NCBI GenBank assembly: GCA_041481365.1 | Contig: JBGPBS010000052.1 | Span: 1-10,021, forward strand | DNA length: 10,021 nucleotides | Direction: 5' to 3' | Source of the DNA: DASPTR01 sp041481365 | GTDB taxonomy: Archaea; Thermoproteota; Bathyarchaeia; Bathyarchaeales; Bathycorpusculaceae | In this document: piece by piece, positions 5,216 to 10,021 of the stretch | Layout: each line of letters opens with the position of its first letter | Position numbering within the stretch: the stretch's first letter is position 1 | Position numbers and translations under genes: made by a program | Notes under the pieces: generated by a model | Databases searched by the model: none | The model's input: only the letters and a program-made list of their open reading frames with translations | Told to the model about the DNA's origin: nothing

Positions 5216-6535
5216 ATGAAAGTGGATCTAGTTGATGGTTGGCACAGGACGCATTATTCGAAGGACGTCAGACCAGAGATGGACGGCGAAGAAGTCACTC
5301 TTTTCGGTTGGGTTCAAGAGGTTCGTGATCTGGGTGCTCTCCGCTTCATAGTCTTCCAGGACCGCGAAGGCACTATTCAGCTTACGGTTCTAAGAAAAAA
5401 AGCGAGCAACGAAGTGTTGTCGAAGTCCGAAAGCTTGCAGAAACGGTACAGCATAGGCGTGAAAGGCACGGTAAAGAAGACTGATATGACTCCCAGAGGG
5501 GTCGAAGTGATACCGAAGGAACTCAGGATCTTTGGCACAGCTGCGACACAATTGCCCATTGACATAACAGGAAAGACCCCTGCCAGCTTGGAGGTTCGCC
5601 TGGACGCACGAGCCTTGGATTTGTGTCAAGAAGGCAACATTGCAACTTTCAAGATCCAGCACGTTGCAGTAGAAGCAATAAGGGCATTTCTTTTCGAAAG
5701 AGGTTTTCTCGAAGTGCACACTCCACGCATCATCGCTTCAGCAACTGAAGGCGGAGCAGCACTGTTCTCGGTTGATTATTTTGGACGTAAGGCATATCTT
5801 GCTCAGAGTCCACAGTTATATAAAGAACAGCTTGTCATGAGTCTGGAACGGGTTTTTGAGGTTGGGCCTTTCTTCAGAGCTGAAGAGTCGCATACTCGTC
5901 GTCATCTAAGCGAATTTGTGTCGATAGACATCGAGCAAGCCTTCGCTGAAGCCAAAGATGTCATGCAGCTGCTTGAGCAACTCGTTCAGCACGTCTGTAA
6001 GACCGTTGTTGAGAAATGCCCAAGGGACTTGACTAAGCTAAAACATCGGGTAGACGTGCCGAGCCTACCTTTCAAGCGTTTGTCGTACGACGAGATTCTT
6101 CGAGACTTGAAAAGTGAAGGGTTGGATATTCCATGGGGCGAGGACATACCGACAGAGGCTCTTCGAACGTTGGGCAAGATTCATCCGCACTTTTATTTCA
6201 TCACGGATTGGCCGGCGCAGTGCAGGTCATTCTACGTGAAGCCTCAGGAAAGCAATCCAAAGGTGTCAGAGGGTTTCGACTTAATGTGGCGTTGGCTTGA
6301 GCTAGTGTCCGGTGGGACAAGGATTTCGTCTAAGGAGCTTCTGATGAGACGATTGGAAGAAAAAGGTTTGAACCCTGAGTCTTTCAAGTGGCATCTGGAA
6401 GCCTTTGATTATGGGATGCCCCCGCACGCGGGATGGGCCATCGGCTTGGAAAGACTGACGATGTTGCTGACGGGAAAGAAGAACATAAGAGAAGTGACCT
6501 TCTACCCCAGGGACAGGTTCAGACTAACCCCGTGA
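5216..6535 (+). CDS. aspS: Aspartyl-tRNA synthetase, archaeal type, possibly non-discriminating
   Basis: AspRS charges tRNA with aspartate. The 439 residues show an N-terminal OB-fold anticodon domain (about 10-110) and a class II catalytic core. Visible motifs are ASATEGGAALF (175-185), the AQSPQLYKEQL stretch (196-206), motif 2 FRAEESHTRRHLSEF (220-234), and motif 3 GWAIGLERL (406-414). In Thermococcus AspRS, Trp26 and Lys85 exclude the Asn anticodon. By my alignment the equivalent residues here are Gln34 (GWVQEV) and Pro93 (TPRGVEV). Pro at that site is typical of non-discriminating enzymes, which also make Asp-tRNA(Asn) for the amidotransferase GatCAB; Gln instead of the usual His is uncommon. 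ATG at 5216 follows a weak GGTGGG. It follows the KH gene and is probably the last gene of its transcript. Confidence 0.96.
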   Translation: MKVDLVDGWHRTHYSKDVRPEMDGEEVTLFGWVQEVRDLGALRFIVFQDREGTIQLTVLRKKASNEVLSKSESLQKRYSIGVKGTVKKTDMTPRGVEVIPKELRIFGTAATQLPIDITGKTPASLEVRLDARALDLCQEGNIATFKIQHVAVEAIRAFLFERGFLEVHTPRIIASATEGGAALFSVDYFGRKAYLAQSPQLYKEQLVMSLERVFEVGPFFRAEESHTRRHLSEFVSIDIEQAFAEAKDVMQLLEQLVQHVCKTVVEKCPRDLTKLKHRVDVPSLPFKRLSYDEILRDLKSEGLDIPWGEDIPTEALRTLGKIHPHFYFITDWPAQCRSFYVKPQESNPKVSEGFDLMWRWLELVSGGTRISSKELLMRRLEEKGLNPESFKWHLEAFDYGMPPHAGWAIGLERLTMLLTGKKNIREVTFYPRDRFRLTP

Positions 6536-6608
6536 GGCTCAAGCTCAACGTGCAGCTCCAAGAATCTGACCTGCTACCATCACCTATTAACGGTGAAAAG
6601 CGCCAAAA

Positions 6609-6641
6609 GATGACCTCCCCCCGTCGGTTTTTTCGGTCATC
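6609..6641 (+). terminator. Probable aspS terminator
   Basis: A T6 run (6628-6633) lies 93 bases after the aspS stop. It falls inside the loop of a 7-bp inverted repeat, GATGACC (6609-6615) with GGTCATC (6635-6641). A smaller hairpin, TCACC/GGTGA, lies just upstream near 6582-6598. T-tracts are the main archaeal termination signal. The right arm overlaps the stop codon of the convergent gene. Confidence 0.5.
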
Positions 6642-7926
6642 AGAATGGATTTCTAGGCGGCGGCGGGGGTTGGGTTGGTGTGTTATGGTTTGTTCCGCCG
6701 AGTCCCTGGTTGAACTCGTTGTGTGACCTTTCGAGTAGGTCGTCGCATCGGTGGAGAAGTTTTTCGAATTGTTCGTCCGTTATCCTGTCTTCAACGAGGG
6801 TCTTAATGATGCTTCTTGAGACGCTGTCCATTTCTTGGTGAAACCTGGGGTAATCGTTGGGGTGCATGTCGTACAGTGTTACCATGCTCTTGTAGAGCCT
6901 ATGGTACAGTCTGTTTCTGTTCCATATTCTTCTTCCTCGAAGTGCGGTGAAGGTGATTACCAAGAGCGAGGCGATTGCCGCCCATCCTCCAGGCGTCAGA
7001 AACCAGGCGCTGGCGCTGTCCGTTATGACTTGGGTGAGGGACTTTGCAGGTGGTCCGCTTGTGACGGTGAATGCTATGGGGTATCTGTCTTCTGGTGCTT
7101 TGACAAACGTGGCGGTGTTGCCTTCTTGGAGGGCTAAGTTTGACGGCGACGATTCTATGATTTCAGTGTTTGCGGGCATGTTTATGTCGATGACCTGCGA
7201 ATTGTTGACGGTCATATCTTGATATAGTTCTGAAACGCCGATGTTGAAAGTGAAATTGCCGCCATGCTGAGCAAGCACGTGAGCTGGAGCTTTGAAGTAC
7301 AAGGTGTAATGCGTTCCGTTCATGTTCCAATCTTCGTGGAATTCCCATGCTTCCAAGTCTCCCGTAGAGACCGGTGTCAAGTCAAACCCAACCAGCCAAC
7401 TCTGCAATCCACCGTGACTTACGAAATATTCAGGTATGCGGGTTATGTGGAACCACATGGACAGTCCCACCTCTGAGGTAGTTTCATTGAAGGCAAGCAT
7501 GACCTTTGACATGTTGGACGATATTCCGGACCAGTCGGGATCTATCTTCCAGGTGTGGTTGATCCACCATGTCGGGTTCGCAATCAAATAGTTAGCGAAG
7601 TCACCGAAAGAAGCGAAGGAAAACCCGTAGTAAGAACGTACTAGTGACCAGTTAAAGGACTCGTACCATGAAACGAAGATATCATTTGAGCTTACTAGAC
7701 TCTGCTGGACTGAAAGCCCATTCCAATATCCGTTAGATATCCATATGGGCGCGACTTCTATGCCCCCCTCTTCTGACCACTTCACTCCATCCGGGGTCGG
7801 ATCTATTATGTCACGTATATAGGCGATCTTTGCATCAGAAGACTGGGAATATGGCTTTGCAACCATCGATCCTAAGACAAGCAGGAGGATTATCAAAACG
7901 CTGAAGCAAAATGGCAGTTTACTCAT
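6640..7926 (-). CDS. Secreted, membrane-anchored protein with cytoplasmic helical tail
   Basis: I do not recognise the family. Numbered from the ATG at 7926 (428 residues), residues 5-24 form a signal peptide or N-terminal helix (FCFSVLIILLLVLGSMVA). Residues 25-305 are a Trp/Tyr-rich extracellular domain with seven N-x-S/T sequons (NWS, NHT, NMS, NET, NGT, NFT, NNS), pointing to glycosylation. Near 314-330 a single membrane helix (WAAIASLLVITFTAL) is followed by RGRR, a stop-transfer signal. A cytoplasmic helical region (335-408) and a proline-rich end (PTQPPPPPRNPF) follow. Topology outside-in fits a surface receptor or adhesin. I chose ATG 7926 because AAGGTG lies eight bases upstream; an in-frame ATG at 7959 would put charged, Gly-rich residues before the signal peptide. 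It is transcribed alone from a TATA-like box at 7991-8000. Confidence 0.8.
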   Translation of the reverse strand: MSKLPFCFSVLIILLLVLGSMVAKPYSQSSDAKIAYIRDIIDPTPDGVKWSEEGGIEVAPIWISNGYWNGLSVQQSLVSSNDIFVSWYESFNWSLVRSYYGFSFASFGDFANYLIANPTWWINHTWKIDPDWSGISSNMSKVMLAFNETTSEVGLSMWFHITRIPEYFVSHGGLQSWLVGFDLTPVSTGDLEAWEFHEDWNMNGTHYTLYFKAPAHVLAQHGGNFTFNIGVSELYQDMTVNNSQVIDINMPANTEIIESSPSNLALQEGNTATFVKAPEDRYPIAFTVTSGPPAKSLTQVITDSASAWFLTPGGWAAIASLLVITFTALRGRRIWNRNRLYHRLYKSMVTLYDMHPNDYPRFHQEMDSVSRSIIKTLVEDRITDEQFEKLLHRCDDLLERSHNEFNQGLGGTNHNTPTQPPPPPRNPF

Positions 7927-7990
7927 TCTTGATACACCTTCCCCCCCGACTAGCATCATTAATAGTAGTGCGCATACTCTGATCTCTTCT

Positions 7991-8000
7991 ATTTATCAAT
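7991..8000 (-). promoter_or_regulatory. TATA-like box for the 6640-7926 gene
   Basis: The minus strand reads ATTGATAAAT here, predicting initiation near 7970 and a leader of about 44 bases containing the AAGGTG site used by the ATG at 7926. Confidence 0.45.
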
Positions 8001-8032
8001 TTCTGGGCGCCACCCGCGTCTGATCCAAGTTT

Positions 8033-8072
8033 CCACTTGATGATTGAAGTGGTTTCTGCAATTGAGAAAAAA
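8033..8072 (-). terminator. T6 tract and hairpin after the 8093 gene
   Basis: On the minus strand a T6 run (complement of 8067-8072) starts 21 bases after the stop of the four-helix membrane protein gene. A perfect 6-bp stem, CCACTT (8033-8038) with AAGTGG (8047-8052), lies a little further on. The T-tract is the likely archaeal termination signal; the hairpin may protect the 3' end. Confidence 0.5.
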
Positions 8073-8092
8073 TAGGGGAAAGCTGTTTTTCT

Positions 8093-8680
8093 TTAAACGT
8101 ACTTCTTTTCTTTGTTGCAGTACCATCGCTGATATTGCTCGATGTACCTCAGTGGACCGCCACACGTTGGACAAGTCTGCGCTCCTGGGGTCGGAGGAGG
8201 TGGCGGTATTGACCTACCTTTAAACAGTAGGAAGACAGGCATTGAGATTGTCCGGTGCTCAAGCATTCCAGATATGTACCCGCCCAGCAGATAGAAGATC
8301 AACGCAAACCCCAGAGATATTCCCCAGACTGTCATTATGGTACCTGCAGCTCCACCTGAAACCGCAGCCAGGGCAACGAAGGAAAACAAGGTCACGATTA
8401 AGTGTACCACGAAAGTTACAAAGCCTATTCCGAGACCTTCCATTGGTGTCCCTTCTGTCTTGTGCAGCCTGAAGTTGAGATAACCTGAGACAAAACCTCC
8501 TGACGTATATCCGAAAAGTCCAGAGACAATCCCTAAGGCAATCACATTGCCCCACTGAGAAAAGGCAGCAAATTGAATCATATAGAAGACCACTGCACCG
8601 AACAGTGATAGTCCAACAGCGACTCCGACAAGCCCAGCAGCAATGTAGTCGTGAAGATATCCTTCTCTTTCCAAGCTCAT
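8093..8680 (-). CDS. Four-helix membrane protein with C-terminal zinc ribbon
   Basis: From the ATG at 8680 the protein has 195 residues. It has four hydrophobic, Gly/Ala-rich segments (about 13-39, 44-67, 81-108 and 111-139). A proline-rich linker (SIPPPPPTPG, 157-166) and a cytoplasmic zinc-ribbon tail follow: CPTCGGPL, then QYQRWYCNKEKKYV at the very end. The tail has only three cysteines; the expected fourth ligand position is Glu (CNKE). The tail is nearly the same as that of the PRC-barrel protein at 9374-9745. The membrane part is not a family I can name. I favour ATG 8680 because GAGGAA lies seven bases before it and falls in the predicted leader; an in-frame ATG at 8701 with AAGGA upstream is an alternative adding seven residues. 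Role unknown; the tail may be a protein or nucleic-acid contact. Confidence 0.82.
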   Translation of the reverse strand: MSLEREGYLHDYIAAGLVGVAVGLSLFGAVVFYMIQFAAFSQWGNVIALGIVSGLFGYTSGGFVSGYLNFRLHKTEGTPMEGLGIGFVTFVVHLIVTLFSFVALAAVSGGAAGTIMTVWGISLGFALIFYLLGGYISGMLEHRTISMPVFLLFKGRSIPPPPPTPGAQTCPTCGGPLRYIEQYQRWYCNKEKKYV

Positions 8681-8726
8681 ATCAAGTTCCTCATTGATCA
8701 TTGAGCAATCCTTTCGTGTTCTTAAC

Positions 8727-8734
8727 TATTTAAC
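8727..8734 (-). promoter_or_regulatory. TATA-like box for the 8093-8680 gene
   Basis: The minus strand reads TTAAATAG, with an A-rich GAACAAATG before it. Initiation is predicted near 8704-8706. That makes the ATG at 8701 almost leaderless, while the ATG at 8680 would have a leader of about 25 bases with GAGGAA in it. Confidence 0.5.
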
Positions 8735-8917
8735 ATTTGTTCACGGAGTTAGCCATCAAGAGGTTCACTTAATTCCAAGGTCAAAAACCTAGTATGCCTC
8801 CGTAGGGGTTTTTCGAATGAACCGTCAGCAATCCTTTTTTGCATAAGGTCTTTCGGCTCTGGCAAATCGCAAGAATTGATGTCAAAGACTAGTCCTCAAC
8901 ACGCAAATCGCAGAATG
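8735..8917. other. Intergenic stretch without a convincing gene
   Basis: I see no frame with a plausible start, ribosome binding site and protein-like composition. It holds T-tracts on plus (T5 near 8810, T6 near 8835) and a T5 on minus (complement of 8778-8782), which could end transcripts coming from either side, and one copy of a short direct repeat at 8862-8871. Confidence 0.5.
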
Positions 8918-8920
8918 TCA
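8862..8920. repeat. Short imperfect direct repeat
   Basis: GCAAATCGCA occurs at 8862-8871 and 8903-8912, 41 bases apart. The match extends with small gaps (AGAAT...TGTCA after the first copy, GAATGTCA after the second). The origin is unclear; it could be a small local duplication or the trace of a lost insertion. Confidence 0.4.
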
Positions 8921-9094
8921 TGAAAGAACATTCCGAGTGCTTAAGAAGGTTGCGCTGATCATTAGAAGAAACATATTCCTGCCAGCTTTTCTGCAATCGC
9001 CTACAAAATCATTACACTCTTCACAGTAGCAGTTTCCGCTGTTTTGAATGAAGCCGCAGCCGAAAGCATTTTCCCAAGCTAGATCAACAGCGTG
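8918..9094 (-). pseudogene. Cysteine-rich open stretch without a start, probable gene remnant
   Basis: A stop-to-stop frame of 58 codons holds FGCGFIQNSGNCYCEECNDF (11-30) and GDCRKAGRN (32-40). It has five cysteines in about 20 residues. FIQNSGNCYCEECNDFV lines up without gaps with the end of an archaeal zinc ribbon of the form YIPQYQRWYCYxCxKYV (F/Y, I, Y, C, C, V kept). There is no start codon before the motif; the only in-frame ATG (codon 41) comes after it. The frame overlaps the next one upstream (9084-9203) by 11 bases in another phase, as expected if one gene was broken by a frameshift. This is inference from composition and pattern; chance cannot be excluded. Confidence 0.3.
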
Positions 9095-9203
9095 TTATTT
9101 CCATCCATATTATACTCATCAGGGGCGACTGCTTTGTCGGATTCTTTGGACAGACCATTTTCGCTGTCAAAGATGCTTGACCTGTCTTGCATCTCCCGAG
9201 CAT
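9084..9203 (-). CDS. Possible 39-aa small protein or frameshifted gene fragment
   Basis: ATG at 9203 is directly preceded by GGAGGAGGAG, among the strongest ribosome binding sites in the window, and a 5-bp hairpin (CCGCC/GGCGG, 9212-9227) lies just before it. The product starts MLGRCKTGQASLTAKMVCPK and ends at a TGA at 9084. No family is recognised. The frame is open further upstream, back to a TAA at 9261-9263, so it may instead be the middle of a longer decayed gene continuing, one frame off, into 8918-9094. The ribosome binding site may also be a by-product of a GAG repeat. Confidence 0.3.
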   Translation of the reverse strand: MLGRCKTGQASLTAKMVCPKNPTKQSPLMSIIWMEITRC

Positions 9204-9260
9204 CTCCTCCTCCGCCACCTTCGGCGGTTCAGATCTCCCTAGCGTGGGGCAACCTTTGAC

Positions 9261-9320
9261 TTATGTGTAGCAGTATAATAGGTGGTATTGCCCTAACTGC
9301 AGGAAACATCCGTAGCAGGA
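9261..9320 (-). pseudogene. Degenerate zinc-ribbon tail copy
   Basis: The minus frame ending at TAA 9261-9263 reads CYGC, then QYHLLYCYT and stop, resembling the ribbon tail CPTC...QYQRWYCY of the gene just upstream. At DNA level GTAGCAGTA is shared exactly (9267-9275 and 9395-9403), and TGGTA-TTG/TGGTA-CTG follows at the same spacing (18 of 24 positions match by eye). Three codons are missing between the CxxC and YCY, and the frame has no start. It looks like a decayed duplicate of the tail 128 bases away. Confidence 0.35.
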
Positions 9321-9338
9321 TTGGAAAAGTCTCAAGGT

Positions 9339-9343
9339 AAAAA
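9339..9343 (-). terminator. T5 tract after the PRC-barrel gene
   Basis: On the minus strand a T5 run (CACTTTTTACC) lies 30 bases after the stop of the PRC-barrel gene, the nearest termination-type signal downstream of it. No hairpin precedes it. Confidence 0.35.
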
Positions 9344-9373
9344 GTGTAGAGAGTTGTTGCGGATCGTGTTATC

Positions 9374-9745
9374 CTAGACGTATTTTTTGTCTTTGTAGCA
9401 GTACCATCTTTGGTACTGTGGAACGTATGTAAGCGGTCCTCCACACGTGGGACAGACTGGTGTCTGTGACTGCTGGGGCTGCTGAATAGTTGGTTGCGGT
9501 CCGAAAGTCTGTGGTTGAGCCGCTTGAGGCTTTAGCAGAACGTAGTCTCCTGCAGCCTGAATTTCCTCCCAAGCAATCTCTCTGCTTTCACCCTTCTTCG
9601 TTTCCACGATCAGAGTCATGCCCATCTTTCCCACAGTGAATGCAATATCCTGCACGGTTCCAGCGTCATTACCATCGCTGTCGATCACTTGCATGCCGAT
9701 AAGCCGATCCTTCGTCATCGCTTTCTTCTCTCTCTCTTTAGACAT
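9374..9745 (-). CDS. PRC-barrel domain protein with C-terminal zinc ribbon
   Basis: From the ATG at 9745 the protein has 123 residues. Residues 12-73 form a PRC-barrel domain: KDRLIGMQVIDSDGNDAGTV, then a QDIAFTVGK strand, MTLIVETKKG, and an EIAWEEIQAAGDYVLLK end. PRC barrels are small beta domains found in RNA-processing and photosynthetic proteins and as stand-alone archaeal proteins. A Gln/Pro linker (74-96) leads to a zinc-ribbon tail, CPTCGGPLTY then QYQRWYCYKDKKYV. Like the tail of the membrane protein at 8093-8680, it has three cysteines and an acidic residue at the fourth ligand position (CYKD). I chose ATG 9745 because GTGAT lies about five bases upstream; an in-frame GTG at 9754 is part of that site and would add three residues. 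Function unknown; likely cytoplasmic. Confidence 0.88.
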   Translation of the reverse strand: MSKEREKKAMTKDRLIGMQVIDSDGNDAGTVQDIAFTVGKMGMTLIVETKKGESREIAWEEIQAAGDYVLLKPQAAQPQTFGPQPTIQQPQQSQTPVCPTCGGPLTYVPQYQRWYCYKDKKYV

Positions 9746-9787
9746 TTCAATCACTTTGAACGTTGAGACTCTTAGCTGCGATATATC

Positions 9788-9795
9788 TTATAAAT
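9788..9795 (-). promoter_or_regulatory. TATA-like box for the PRC-barrel gene
   Basis: The minus strand reads ATTTATAA preceded by CTAAAA (BRE-like). Initiation is predicted near 9765, giving a leader of about 20 bases with the GTGAT site. It is one of the clearest TATA boxes in the window. Confidence 0.55.
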
Positions 9796-9890
9796 TTTAG
9801 GACTTGCGAGTAAGTTTCCGTCTAGCATTGTGATTCTCAGGTCGGGTGGTTTCCCACAATCATGGTGTTTGCTGATCGTGTCAATAGAAA

Positions 9891-10021
9891 ATGATAATAA
9901 CTGATCGGCTTGAAATATATGTTCGAGATGCGAGAATGGCGACTGGATATGGAAGTCCTGGGCCTCAAGTTGATATGGCAAATCATTGGCTCCTGAGAAT
10001 AGTCGCAGCTATCATCGATAG
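9891..10021 (+). CDS. Possible start of a hypothetical protein, cut by the window edge
   Basis: A frame begins at ATG 9891, six bases after an in-frame TAG, and stays open for 43 codons to the window end. It begins MIITDRLEIYVRDARMATGY and later has VDMANHWLLRIVAAIID, a plausible helical, mixed-charge composition. Codon choice (AGA, ATA, GGA) is like the other genes. No ribosome binding site precedes the ATG; a second ATG at 9936 is possible. No family is recognised. The antisense frame at 9772-9981 competes for the same bases and looks less protein-like. Confidence 0.35.
   Translation, partial: MIITDRLEIYVRDARMATGYGSPGPQVDMANHWLLRIVAAIID

Noticed and set aside
6360..6380. GGTTTGAAC-like string resembling a tRNA T-arm
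   Set aside because: It lies in aspS coding sequence (GLNPES), and no acceptor or anticodon stems can be built around it.
6645..6675. GGC-rich simple repeat
   Set aside because: It is the codons of the proline-rich C-terminus of the 6640-7926 protein, not a separate element.
9048..9242. 64-codon plus-strand frame with cysteines
   Set aside because: It is opposite the minus-strand cysteine-rich frames, has no ribosome binding site and ends within a GC-rich hairpin; it looks like a shadow.
8735..9373. Possible mobile element or CRISPR remnant in the gene-poor stretch
   Set aside because: There are no terminal inverted repeats, no regularly spaced repeats and no transposase-like frame; only one pair of 10-bp direct repeats is present.
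9229..9444. 71-codon minus-strand frame crossing the PRC gene's end
   Set aside because: It is out of frame with the PRC-barrel gene and overlaps its conserved tail; it has no ribosome binding site.

Overview
The window reads as a piece of an archaeal chromosome. The markers are an archaeal-type aspartyl-tRNA synthetase, the chromatin protein Alba, ribosomal protein L40e, a DUF116 protein, TATA-like boxes at archaeal spacing upstream of most transcription units, and Shine-Dalgarno sites of GGAGG or GAGG type. GTG and TTG starts are common. The gene set suggests the TACK side of the Archaea, perhaps a Bathyarchaeia-like lineage, but that placement is inference from gene content and was not tested.

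Left part (1-4122). A short coiled-coil protein at the left edge faces an unrecognised helical protein (246-641, minus). A near-symmetrical TATA region separates that gene from a DUF116 cysteine-rich protein (733-1347, plus). On the minus strand, a 153-residue regulator (winged helix plus Lrp/AsnC-type RAM domain) is followed by sucC and sucD, the two subunits of succinyl-CoA ligase. Gaps are 13 and 2 bases, so this looks like one operon with its own regulator first. The small ribosomal protein L40e gene (1365-1526) lies downstream on the same strand with its own promoter.

Centre (4123-6535). A 213-base divergent promoter region holds several short palindromes. To its right, albA, a zinc-finger/KH-domain protein and aspS run on the plus strand as an information-processing cluster. 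The KH gene's ribosome binding site lies in one arm of a 6-bp hairpin. AspRS carries Pro where discriminating archaeal enzymes have Lys, and Gln where they have Trp, so it may be non-discriminating.

Right part (6640-9745, all minus). There are three separately promoted genes: a secreted, probably glycosylated, single-pass membrane-anchored protein; a four-helix membrane protein; and a PRC-barrel protein. The last two end in almost the same 26-residue zinc-ribbon tail (21 of 26 identical), in which the usual fourth Cys is Glu or Asp. Between them, 8735-9373 holds no convincing full gene. It does hold cysteine-rich, stop-broken and frameshifted stretches that look like remnants of the same ribbon type, plus a 39-codon ORF with a strong ribosome binding site. 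At the right edge a plus-strand frame starting at 9891 runs off the window.

I found no CRISPR array, transposase, rRNA or tRNA. The most unusual material is the shared ribbon tail with its decayed relatives, the regulator architecture in front of sucCD, and the AspRS specificity residues.
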